Part shown: piece by piece, positions 34,981 to 42,664 of the stretch
How the letters are laid out: every line of letters begins with the position of its first letter
How positions within the stretch are numbered: position 1 is the stretch's first letter
Origin: Candidatus Helarchaeota archaeon
GTDB lineage: Archaea; Asgardarchaeota; Lokiarchaeia; Helarchaeales; RDOG01
Assembly: GCA_029838215.1 (NCBI GenBank)
Contig: JALGVI010000033.1
Location: 1 to 49,481 of the forward strand
Length of the DNA stretch: 49,481 bases
Direction: 5' to 3'
Program-made: the position numbers and the translations under genes
Notes under the pieces: model-generated
The model's input: the letters and a program-made list of their open reading frames with translations, nothing else
What the model was told of the DNA's origin: nothing
Databases searched by the model: none

Positions 34981-35116
34981 TTATAATATAAGTCTTCTCT
35001 AATTTCATCTTCAAAGAACTTGAGATGTCTAGTTGTTTTTTGAGTGTTTTAAAAATAACGATATACAACAATGATTAATATCTATTAGAAAATCTTCATT
35101 GTCTTCGATGAATTAA
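34981..35116 (-). pseudogene. Decayed fragment of a paralog of the papain-like gene
   Basis: In one frame the reverse strand codes for F-I-E-D-N-E-D-F-L-I-D-I, aligning with Y-I-D-D-D-F-L-T-D-F of the intact protein. After a frameshift it reads K-T-T-R-H-L-K-F-F-E-D-E-I-R-E-D, aligning with K-T-T-R-R-L-H-F-F-N-E-K-I-G-Q-D. The rest of the paralog is missing. The similarity shows a past tandem copy that was lost. Confidence 0.8.
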
Positions 35117-35363
35117 ATTCAAATCGTATCTTGACAGGAACGATATTCTAAACACTGTTGGATTGGAGGTTATAATTGTGGAGATCACGCGGGTTGTATA
35201 TCGAAACAACATCCATACACGAAAATGTCAGATTTTTTATATTTTTTTTATCTTCACGTCTTGATTTTGGTCTTTTTAAAATGGAATCTATCTAAAATTA
35301 GAGAATAAATTTTAAAAAATTATTTTCGGAATTGAAACGTGTTTCTTACGTGAGGTTTTATTC
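35117..35363. other. Intergenic region before the Get3-like gene
   Basis: AT-rich DNA after the decayed paralog. A 28-codon GTG frame with GGAGGT in front (35178-35264) is present but has no supported function. The Get3-like gene's ribosome site (GAGG) lies at the right end. Confidence 0.4.
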
Positions 35364-36599
35364 GTGACAAGAGTGATCATATTCACGGGAAAAGGCGGCG
35401 TCGGCAAGACCACGTGTGCTGCAGCAACGGCATTGAGGACTGCAAGCCTCGGAAAGAAAACGTTAGTGCTTTCAAGTGATCCGGCACAGGCACTTTCTGA
35501 GTCCATGGATACTAAATTAGGGACACTAAATCCGAAGGAATTGAGAAGTAACTTGTGGGGTCTTGAGATTAACACGCAAGCAGAAGTAAATGTAAATTAT
35601 GGAGATGTTCGAGACTTCTTAATTCGTCTCTTCCAATCGCGCGGAATAGATTTGGAAATAGCTTCCGAGATGGCAGTTCTTCCAGGCATGGATGAGATAT
35701 TTTCGATTTTGACGATAGAAAAGTATCTTGAAGAATTTGATGTCATCGTTCTCGATACTGCACCCACGGGACACACGTTTAGGTTGCTTGCCTTGCCACA
35801 GGTATTTTCAATGTTCGGCAAGACGTTCATGAAGATGGGATCAGGTCTATCAAAATTTCTTCAACAAACAGGATTGCAAATGGGTCTTGAACAGGCCACC
35901 CGGACGCCGATTCCAACGGACCGATTTTTTGACCAAATGAGGAGCATAATGGATCGAGTGGAACACGTACATGAAATTCTGGCACAAGCGGACACGACGG
36001 TTCGAATAGCAACTAATCTCGAAAAAATGCCCATTCAAGAGGCAGAACGGTCTTTAACATTCATGAGCTTGTACGGATTATTAGTTGATGCTATCGCGGT
36101 GAATAAAATTTATCCGGAAGTCCTTGATGACGATTTTAAAACTCAGACGGGATCCTATTTTGATAAGTGGATAGAATTGCAAAAAGGGTATTTGAGGAGA
36201 GTTCAGCACAGTTTTCATCCGCTAAAAGTGTTGAAGTGTCGATTGATGCAGGAGGAGGTCATCGGATTTGATCTTTTAGAAGAGGTCGCCACGGATCTTT
36301 ATGGCCCGAAGGGAGATCCAACGGAGAAATATACCGATAAAAAAGCCATTGAGTTTTCTACGGACCAATTCGGTAATATCGTCATCAAGTTAGAAATTCC
36401 ATTTGCCAAGCGAGGAAAGACACGAATTCGTAAAAAAGGAGAAGAGTTAATCGTAGAAATCGGGAATGATAAGCGAATAATCTTGCTTCCAGATTATGCA
36501 TTGAGTCTTAAGGTAAAAAAAGCATACTATGAAGGTCAGGTTTTCTTCATAGTCATGGGTTCTGAGAGCGATTCGGGATTTAGTGTCCCGATTGACTGA
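35364..36599 (+). CDS. ArsA/Get3-like ATPase with C-terminal crystallin-like domain
   Basis: 411 residues. Walker A is G-K-G-G-V-G-K-T-T (9-17); S-S-D-P-A-Q-A and D-T-A-P-T-G-H-T (131-138) are the family's switch motifs. The C-terminal 80 residues (about 330-411) resemble the ArsA-HSP20-like domain common in archaeal and bacterial homologs. Get3 delivers tail-anchored membrane proteins in eukaryotes; ArsA drives arsenite export. No arsenite channel lies nearby, so the Get3-type role is likelier. The start GTG has GAGG 8 bases upstream. No CxxC pair is seen. Confidence 0.87.
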   Translation: MTRVIIFTGKGGVGKTTCAAATALRTASLGKKTLVLSSDPAQALSESMDTKLGTLNPKELRSNLWGLEINTQAEVNVNYGDVRDFLIRLFQSRGIDLEIASEMAVLPGMDEIFSILTIEKYLEEFDVIVLDTAPTGHTFRLLALPQVFSMFGKTFMKMGSGLSKFLQQTGLQMGLEQATRTPIPTDRFFDQMRSIMDRVEHVHEILAQADTTVRIATNLEKMPIQEAERSLTFMSLYGLLVDAIAVNKIYPEVLDDDFKTQTGSYFDKWIELQKGYLRRVQHSFHPLKVLKCRLMQEEVIGFDLLEEVATDLYGPKGDPTEKYTDKKAIEFSTDQFGNIVIKLEIPFAKRGKTRIRKKGEELIVEIGNDKRIILLPDYALSLKVKKAYYEGQVFFIVMGSESDSGFSVPID

Positions 36600-36708
36600 T
36601 TTTTTCAGGATTTGTATTACTCAAATTTTTTAAGTTTTCAAGAAAGGATTTATTAAAGACAAATTAGCATGGAATCATGAAAAATCTGCCAAGCTTAATC
36701 ACGAGGTC

Positions 36709-37800
36709 ATGGAACCGTTGACATCACGAGAGAAAATTGACAAGATCATCAGAGGAGTTATTTTTTCCTATTTTGGCGAAGAAGGACCTGCTCCTGCGAG
36801 GAGTGGATGGTTCCCGGACGATAATGAGACCGAGTTAGACCTGCGAATTCTTCACCTTGTTGCATTAAAATCCCTGTCATTGCTTGCAGGGGAGACAGGT
36901 AGTTATCCTGAACCGAATTTGGCTTCCATTATTCCTTTTCCCCATTTAAACATGTCTTGTTTGGTTTATCTATTCGAAATTCCAGAAGAAAAGGCTCGTG
37001 GAAAAAGGGTCGATAGTTGCATTTCGGTTTTATTTACGGAGAAGTTTAGCCCCTTGATCTATAAGCACATAGTATTTCTCACGGATTACTTGAAAAAAAT
37101 AAGCCTCCAGTTGACAGAATTATTTCACAAAAAAGATGAGGAAAATGAACCATTTCGGAACGTGATTGTTAAATTTTATGACAATCTCACGAACTTTCTT
37201 GAAGATTACCGGGCAACCGAGCTGAAAAAATGGCAATTACAAGAGATTTCAAAGGCGACTATTGATTACAAAATCAAGATCATTGTATTGGGTGATCCGG
37301 GCGTTGGAAAGACAACGCTTCTCCTACGTTACGTGGATCAAGCATTTCGCGAGTTATACATTCCCACGACAGGAGTTCAAATCTCGACAAAACGTGTAAA
37401 GATCGGGGATGACATCATTCAACTGAACCTGTGGGACCTCGCAGGGGAAAAGAAGTTCAAGGAGCTTCAAAGAATCTATTATGAAGGAGCGGTAGAAGGC
37501 GGAGTCATATTCGCATATGATATTACCAGAAAGAAAAGTTTTGAGAGCCTATCTAATTGGATAGAAGACCTCCAAGCCGCCCTAACTGTTAACGTGAAGG
37601 ATATTGATGGAACCCTCATTGGTAATAAAGTTGATTTGAAAGCAACAAGACAGGTTTCAATTGAAGAGGGTAAAAAACTTGCGGAAAAATATGATTTACG
37701 CTTTTTTGAGACTTCTGCATTAACGGGAGAAAATGTTGATGAAGTCTTTCATGACATGGCTGAAAAAGTATATAACAGGTTAAAACAAAATCATCAATAG
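36709..37800 (+). CDS. Longin-like domain fused to Rab-like small GTPase
   Basis: 363 residues: an N-terminal alpha/beta region of longin/roadblock type (about 1-180) and a Ras/Rab-like GTPase (about 187-360). G1 is G-D-P-G-V-G-K-T (195-202), switch I has T-T-G-V, G3 is W-D-L-A-G-E-K-K-F with D243, G4 is N-K-V-D (306-309) and G5 S-A-L. The G3 residue that is Gln61 in Ras is Glu247 here. There is no C-terminal Cys for lipid attachment, so the longin domain may anchor it to membranes. Such fusions are typical of Asgard archaea. ATG 36709 is used. Confidence 0.92.
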   Translation: MEPLTSREKIDKIIRGVIFSYFGEEGPAPARSGWFPDDNETELDLRILHLVALKSLSLLAGETGSYPEPNLASIIPFPHLNMSCLVYLFEIPEEKARGKRVDSCISVLFTEKFSPLIYKHIVFLTDYLKKISLQLTELFHKKDEENEPFRNVIVKFYDNLTNFLEDYRATELKKWQLQEISKATIDYKIKIIVLGDPGVGKTTLLLRYVDQAFRELYIPTTGVQISTKRVKIGDDIIQLNLWDLAGEKKFKELQRIYYEGAVEGGVIFAYDITRKKSFESLSNWIEDLQAALTVNVKDIDGTLIGNKVDLKATRQVSIEEGKKLAEKYDLRFFETSALTGENVDEVFHDMAEKVYNRLKQNHQ

Positions 37801-37905
37801 TTAATTTTATTGTTTTTATGTCAAAAATCAGTTTTCGGATCATTTCTCTCATTCTATCAAAAACTTTTAATGGTTGAAAATGTCACCAATGTTGTTCGGT
37901 TTCAT

Positions 37906-38021
37906 GCAGAGGTGTCCGAGTTGGAGAAACTCGGGGTTCGCCCCATCTTCGACGAGTCAAAGGAGCAGGACTGAGGCTCCTGTGGCGAAGGCCTGCGTGG
38001 GTTCAAACCCCATCCTCTGCA
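37906..38021 (+). tRNA. tRNA-Leu(GAG) with an intron in the D loop
   Basis: Acceptor GCAGAGG pairs with CCTCTGC. Anticodon stem CAGGA/TCCTG holds loop C-T-GAG-G-C, so the anticodon (37973-37975) reads CUC/CUU leucine codons. A long variable arm (GGC/GCC) and T arm with loop TTCAAAC complete a class II tRNA. The D arm is interrupted by a 30-base intron at about 37926-37955. Bases 37920-37923 pair with 37950-37953, and both 3-nt bulges are GAG (37924-37926 and 37954-37956): a bulge-helix-bulge. The mature RNA would be 86 nt. CCA is not encoded. Confidence 0.92.
37926..37955 (+). other. tRNA-Leu intron with GGGG-TTCG-CCCC hairpin
   Basis: The intron contains a perfect GGGG/CCCC stem with a TTCG tetraloop (37933-37944). 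Because both bulges read GAG, several cut positions give the same mature RNA; I give the cut after the second bulge base in each. Confidence 0.8.
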
Positions 38022-38042
38022 CCTCGTTATTTTTAATGATAT

Positions 38043-38744
38043 TTGTCAAGCACAGAATTGGTTTGCATTCCAGTGAAAGAATGGTTCAAGAAATACATCG
38101 ATATCATTTTTGGTTTCGTTCTAATAGGGATATTTCTAATCGTTTGTCTAATATCAATTGAATTGTTTCCCGGATTTTCCGTATTTCTTACTCGCATTAG
38201 TGAATTGGGCGTTGGTCCCGGAGTCCCTAATTCGACTCCTATTGGCAGGACACTTCCGGTATCCATTACAATAGGGGGTATAATATTCAACTTTGGATTG
38301 ATTTTTACAGGAAGCGGAATCATTGGGTTTGCATTAAGATTCACAAACCATTATCGAGAGATTTTGCAAATTGAAGATTCTTTTTTCATTAAATTATTTA
38401 AGGTCGGTCGCGTGTTCTCCATTCTTTTTGGTGTATTTTTGATCCTCACGGGTATTTTTCCAATGACGGTTTTTACATTCTCCGTGCACGTGCTTTTTTC
38501 GTTCTCGACCTTTCTTTCGATAACAATCACGGTGATTTGTTTCAGCACGATTTTATTTACTTCGATAGAAAAGTTTTCGAGATTAATTGCAGGAATTGGT
38601 TTTGCTCAAGTTTTCCTTGCTTTTCTTCTCATCAGCACGGGTTTTCCCTTACTGGAGTGGCTGACGGCAGGGATTTTCTTGATTTGGATGATACTGGTTT
38701 GTTTACAAGTGCTCTTACATGAAATTAAAGAAGTTGATGAGTAA
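38043..38744 (+). CDS. DUF998-like six-helix membrane protein
   Basis: 233 residues with about six hydrophobic helices. The motif I-S-E-L-G-V-G-P-G-V-P-N-S-T-P followed by a helix G-G-I-I-F-N-F-G-L-I matches the N-terminal signature of DUF998 membrane proteins, whose function is unknown. The start is unsure: TTG 38043 gives the longest form, and GTG 38073 is the next in-frame choice and begins just before the first helix. It lies 21 bases after the tRNA. Confidence 0.78.
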   Translation: MSSTELVCIPVKEWFKKYIDIIFGFVLIGIFLIVCLISIELFPGFSVFLTRISELGVGPGVPNSTPIGRTLPVSITIGGIIFNFGLIFTGSGIIGFALRFTNHYREILQIEDSFFIKLFKVGRVFSILFGVFLILTGIFPMTVFTFSVHVLFSFSTFLSITITVICFSTILFTSIEKFSRLIAGIGFAQVFLAFLLISTGFPLLEWLTAGIFLIWMILVCLQVLLHEIKEVDE

Positions 38745-38847
38745 ATTTCATTGATATAAATATATCATACATCAGGGAATCGTAAAGATTATAAATACCA
38801 TGTTCATAAAGTAAAAACTAATCATTTAATTAGATCGGTGAATAAAA

Positions 38848-39366
38848 ATGCCCGAGCGTGATGAGCGACAAAAAATCAAAGAGGAATTCCTGAAAAAAAC
38901 GGCAAATGCCGTGATCATTCAAGTCATTTATCCAAGCCTAGTGCTGTACATTCAGCAAAAATTTCAAACACGGGAAAAACTGACTGAACAGCTCTTTCGT
39001 TTGGGAGAAAAATTAGCCGAGACGTATTTAGATGATGGTGATTTGATCAATGAAAAGGATTTCAAGAAATACATTCTTGCGGTCTTTCGAAAATACTTGA
39101 TGAATAAAAAAGTCAAGATTAAAGAAATTGAGAAGGATGTTTACCACATCATAGATCCGATTTGTCTGTTATGTGCAAAAACAGAGATCGAAGGTCTTGA
39201 CGTTCACATGTGCACGCCGTTTTCGGGCTATTTCCAAACACTGCTTAATGAAATAATGGATAAGGAATCAATTGGTGTTAAAGAATTTCAAATCAAGACA
39301 ATAGCATCTAAATGGATGGGTTCTCCGAAATGCATTCATGAACTCAAGCTCGTGAGGGAAGAATAA
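38848..39366 (+). CDS. V4R/TRAPP(Bet3)-like protein, first of a tandem pair
   Basis: 172 residues. N-terminal amphipathic helices (about 5-90) lead into C-L-L-C (106, 109), then M-C-T-P-F-S-G-Y-F-Q-T-L-L-N-E-I, and the C-terminal strand pair K-E-F-Q-I-K-T-I-A-S-K-W-M-G-S-P-K-C-I-H. Layout and the four Cys (106, 109, 122, 162) fit V4R domains, which share a fold with TRAPP subunit Bet3. A TATA-rich promoter lies just upstream. The stop directly touches the start of the next gene. Fold assignment by eye; moderate certainty. Confidence 0.68.
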   Translation: MPERDERQKIKEEFLKKTANAVIIQVIYPSLVLYIQQKFQTREKLTEQLFRLGEKLAETYLDDGDLINEKDFKKYILAVFRKYLMNKKVKIKEIEKDVYHIIDPICLLCAKTEIEGLDVHMCTPFSGYFQTLLNEIMDKESIGVKEFQIKTIASKWMGSPKCIHELKLVREE

Positions 39367-39996
39367 ATGTCATTTACGAAATTAAGTAAGTCGAAAAGGC
39401 TTTTAGGTAAAATAGGTCGCTGGTTTTACTTTAGGAGCTCAAAAAAATTCAAGTTATATACATTAAACTTACTCTATCGGGCACTTCTAAGATATTTAGC
39501 TGAAATGGAAGGAGATCTTCAAACCGCCATAAAGGTTCTCAATGCTCGGATGGTATCACCTGAAGCTTCTAACATTCTTTATGAATTGATGACAAAAAAA
39601 GTTGGAGGATATTCCTTCGAATCTTTCGTAACTCAAGACCTTTCAGATCTTGAATACGTGACGCCGTTTTTTCTATATGTTGTCTTTGGATCATACTCAA
39701 AGGAAATGTTCGGGAAGATCACGGCTCGTCCAGATGAGAATGGAGTTTACATTCTCAGGGTGCCAATAAAAAAGTGTTTCATGTGCATGTTTGAAAAAGA
39801 GCGAGTAAGTCAAGAACTTGGTGATGAGCAATTTGGAAGTGCTTTTTCGGTAATCATGAACACGCTAATTCAAAACGTCATGGATTTTGCATTTGAAGAA
39901 AGCCCTTACGAGATCATAACGGAGGAGACAAAATGTCTCTGCAAGGGAGATCCAGTTGGTGAAGTTACTTCATGGTTTCATAAGAAATCAGAATAA
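39367..39996 (+). CDS. V4R/TRAPP(Bet3)-like protein, second of a tandem pair
   Basis: 209 residues. A basic N-terminus (L-S-K-S-K-R-L-L-G-K) is followed by helices, then C-F-M-C-M-F (137, 140), the helix G-S-A-F-S-V-I-M-N-T-L-I-Q-N-V, and E-T-K-C-L-C-K-G-D-P (190, 192) as in V4R domains. It is a divergent partner of the preceding gene; ATG follows the upstream stop without a gap, implying a co-translated pair or heterodimer. TRAPP complexes regulate Rab GTPases in eukaryotes, and a longin-Rab-like GTPase is encoded 1.5 kb upstream. Confidence 0.68.
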   Translation: MSFTKLSKSKRLLGKIGRWFYFRSSKKFKLYTLNLLYRALLRYLAEMEGDLQTAIKVLNARMVSPEASNILYELMTKKVGGYSFESFVTQDLSDLEYVTPFFLYVVFGSYSKEMFGKITARPDENGVYILRVPIKKCFMCMFEKERVSQELGDEQFGSAFSVIMNTLIQNVMDFAFEESPYEIITEETKCLCKGDPVGEVTSWFHKKSE

Positions 39997-40024
39997 ATTC
40001 ATTTTGGATAAACACATCAATTAT

Positions 40025-40303
40025 TTAGAAATATTGGTTCACGTATAGTTCTGGCATTAACGGAACGACCTTTCTGGGATTTTCTTCCATGAATTCCAGA
40101 AGCGTCCTGTGGATCTCGTGGACGCTGCTTAATCGTTGTTTATAACACGGGCGAGATTGAATATCCCAGACATAAACACACAGTTCTAATAACGTGAATG
40201 ATGTTCTTGTTGGCATTTCGCAGGCTAGAGCTAGTTCTAGGGCTTCTAACAATGACAATGTTCTTCTTATGTTTAGTTGTGCCAAAACACACCCAACCGA
40301 CAT
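40025..40303 (-). CDS. Small hypothetical protein, weakly supported
   Basis: 92 residues (L-S-L-L-E-A-L-E-L-A-L-A-C-E-M, then H-E-I-H-R-T-L-L-E-F-M-E-E-N-P) with a fairly natural composition. A TATA-like stretch lies about 25 bases before the ATG. An overlapping frame on the same strand (40140-40427) looks less like a protein. No homologs known to me; low certainty. Confidence 0.4.
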   Translation of the reverse strand: MSVGCVLAQLNIRRTLSLLEALELALACEMPTRTSFTLLELCVYVWDIQSRPCYKQRLSSVHEIHRTLLEFMEENPRKVVPLMPELYVNQYF

Positions 40304-40485
40304 GTATTTGATATCTCTCGTTAATTAATACATGATAAATCTTCTTATTTACATCTACTTGAACAAAAGACTGAATATTTAGAACCAGAAAAATGATCAT
40401 TGAGACATTTATTTTTAATTTTAGCAAAACTGCTTCGGATGGGTTCGAAATGGTGATAAACGGTAAAAAAATACGGATAAATTAC
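40304..40485. other. AT-rich gap before the UDP-sugar dehydrogenase end
   Basis: About 180 bases with no gene recognised on either strand. Confidence 0.4.
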
Positions 40486-41856
40486 TTATTTTTTTGAGAT
40501 TTCACCCAATCCGATTGCTTTATATTTTATTTTAGAGGAAAATTCGTTTTTGTCATAAATTCTCCTCCCATCCAAGACAAATGGATTTCTCATTAATTCT
40601 TGATATGTTTTTGGAAGTATTTTTTTATAAACATCCCATTCAGTTACGATGAGGCATGCATCACTGTCTTGAATGCATTCTTCAATTGTTTTTGAAAAGG
40701 TCACGTCAATTTTTAAGTTGGAGAGTTCTTCTCTTGCAGTTTCCATTGCAATTGGGTCGTGTACTTTGATAGTTTTTACTTTTTTAATTTGTTTTAAATG
40801 TTCAATAATTTTAAGAGAGCGAGCATGACGCATGTCTGATGTTCCGGGTTTAAAAGCCAGACCCAAGACGGAGATCGTGAGGTCTTCCAAATCTTCGGGG
40901 ATGTTCTTCATGAGAAGATTAACAAAATGAATGGGTTGAGTCTCATTTATATCAAGAATTGATTGTAGGAGGTGTGGAACAAGATCTTGCCTTTTCGTGA
41001 AGTCCACCAAAGCACTTACATCTTTGGGGAAGCAAGACCCTCCAAAGCCTACACCTGCATTTAAGAATTTACTGGAAATGCGTTCATCGAGTCCCACGCC
41101 TTTCATAACTTCGGTGACATCCACACCCGGAATTGTTTCGGCTAACCTACTAATTTCATTTGCAAAGGATATCTTCATTGCAAGTAATGCATTTGACGTG
41201 TATTTCACCAGTTCCGCTGATTCAATACTCATTCGTAAGAGTGGAACACCAGAAAGGAGTTTTTCATAGAAATCTTCCACGATTCTTCCGTGTCGTTCAT
41301 TCATCTCTCCCAGAATGATTCGGTCAGGGTGGAGGTTATCATGGATGGCATTTCCTTCACGCAAAAATTCGGGAGTTGCCATGATGCCAAAATCATGATT
41401 GACTTTTTTCCCAGAATGTTTCTCTATAATGGGAAGGACAACGTTTCGCGTCGTGCCGGGAAGGACTGTAGATTTTACGCATATAACGGGCTTTGATTTT
41501 GCCGATCGCAAGGCATTTCCAATATCTCTCGATGCAGACTGAATGAATTGTAAGTCCATGCTTCCATCATCACGTGAGGGAGTTCCCACACAGATGAATA
41601 TGATATCGACATCATTAATGAATTCAGCAATGTGGGTTGATGCTAATAGTCTTTTCTCTTTAATGACTTCTTTTAAAAGAACTTCGAGACCCTGTTCATA
41701 AAAAGGAGGAGTGCCCGCATTAATCATTTCAGTTTTTTCTTGAATGGAATCAATGCAATAAGAAGTTAATGAGATTTTCTTTTCTTTTCCCAATTTTGCA
41801 AGAACCACGCCCGTTGTTAATCCAACGTAGCCCGTGCCCACTATCATTATATTCAT
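40486..41856 (-). CDS. ugd: UDP-glucose/UDP-sugar 6-dehydrogenase
   Basis: 456 residues. The NAD site is V-G-T-G-Y-V-G-L near the N-terminus; the catalytic Cys is in G-V-G-F-G-G-S-C-F-P-K-D. A-T-P-E-F-L-R-E-G and A-F-K-P-G-T-S-D-M-R are further signatures. It oxidises UDP-glucose or a related sugar (for example UDP-ManNAc) to the uronate for glycan synthesis. ATG 41856 is the close fit to homologs; ATG 41871 is an option. An AT-rich promoter lies about 25 bases upstream, so the transcript may be leaderless. No glycan genes are next to it. Confidence 0.92.
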   Translation of the reverse strand: MNIMIVGTGYVGLTTGVVLAKLGKEKKISLTSYCIDSIQEKTEMINAGTPPFYEQGLEVLLKEVIKEKRLLASTHIAEFINDVDIIFICVGTPSRDDGSMDLQFIQSASRDIGNALRSAKSKPVICVKSTVLPGTTRNVVLPIIEKHSGKKVNHDFGIMATPEFLREGNAIHDNLHPDRIILGEMNERHGRIVEDFYEKLLSGVPLLRMSIESAELVKYTSNALLAMKISFANEISRLAETIPGVDVTEVMKGVGLDERISSKFLNAGVGFGGSCFPKDVSALVDFTKRQDLVPHLLQSILDINETQPIHFVNLLMKNIPEDLEDLTISVLGLAFKPGTSDMRHARSLKIIEHLKQIKKVKTIKVHDPIAMETAREELSNLKIDVTFSKTIEECIQDSDACLIVTEWDVYKKILPKTYQELMRNPFVLDGRRIYDKNEFSSKIKYKAIGLGEISKK

Positions 41857-42045
41857 GTCGATCCGGCTCATCGATTTAATTTATCCTTGATAATATTCAT
41901 AACCGAAAAATAAATTAAAAAGAGTATCATCATTTTTGTAAAGCGATTATTCATGAAAAGCTTTAGTAAACATGCTTGAATTTTAAAACATTTTCTCAAT
42001 TTTGGTTCAATTGTAAATTGAACATGTCGTTAAGGATGAGTTCAC

Positions 42046-42603
42046 ATGCGAAATCTGGTAAAAAATACAAAGAATTTGATGGAAAATAGGGGATATTCGG
42101 AAAAAGAACATAAAAAATTAGATAATGGTCAATACATGAAAATATTTGAGCGGAAGGTAAGGGGAAAAACGGAATTAGTTCAAGTAATGATCATTGAAGG
42201 ACTTTCCACGTTAGGCGTAGCTCATATTCGAGATGCCATAAAAGAGATGGGTAAACGAAAAATTAAGAATCGAATCATCGTTGGGGCAGGGAAAGTAACT
42301 CGAAGTGCAAAAAACGAGATGGAGGACAATAATATCGAATTTATCCCAGCAAAGCTCGTTCAGATGGATATCTTGAACCATAAATTCGTTCCAAAACACG
42401 AGATCATTTCAAAGGAAGAAGCAGTTGAAATGCTTATCAAGTATCGCTTAACAAAAGATGTTCTTCCACAAATCTCGAGTCGAGACCCTGTTGCGATTGT
42501 CATCGGAGCAAAACCAGGTGATTTTATAAAGATCACTCGAAAGAGTAAAACAACTGGAGAAACAATAGTATATAGATATTGTGTAGACTTACCTGAAGAT
42601 TAA
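42046..42603 (+). CDS. rpoH: RNA polymerase subunit Rpb5/RpoH with eukaryote-like N-terminal domain
   Basis: 185 residues. Residues from about 114 to the end are the RpoH/Rpb5 core, with V-P-K-H-E-I-I-S-K-E-E-A, L-P-Q-I-S-S-R-D-P-V-A and G-D-F-I-K-I-T-R-K-S. Ordinary archaeal RpoH is only about 80 residues. Here the first 113 residues match the extra domain of eukaryotic Rpb5: N-L-M-E-N-R-G-Y at the start, a helix I-R-D-A-I-K-E-M, and I-I-V-G-A-G-K-V-T-R-S-A-K. AAGGATGAG precedes the ATG. The gene stands alone, apart from other polymerase genes. Confidence 0.9.
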   Translation: MRNLVKNTKNLMENRGYSEKEHKKLDNGQYMKIFERKVRGKTELVQVMIIEGLSTLGVAHIRDAIKEMGKRKIKNRIIVGAGKVTRSAKNEMEDNNIEFIPAKLVQMDILNHKFVPKHEIISKEEAVEMLIKYRLTKDVLPQISSRDPVAIVIGAKPGDFIKITRKSKTTGETIVYRYCVDLPED

Positions 42604-42664
42604 GGGCCCTTTTTTTATTCTTTAGTTTTTAAAATTGGAATAAAAGCATAAAGGAAAAAAAGAT

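Noticed and set aside
35178..35264. 28-codon GTG frame with GGAGGT in front
   Set aside because: Too short and low-complexity after codon 15; may be a decayed gene start, but nothing supports it.
40140..40427. 95-codon minus-strand frame overlapping the 92-codon frame
   Set aside because: Composition is less protein-like, and both cannot be coding; the 92-codon frame is only weakly preferred.
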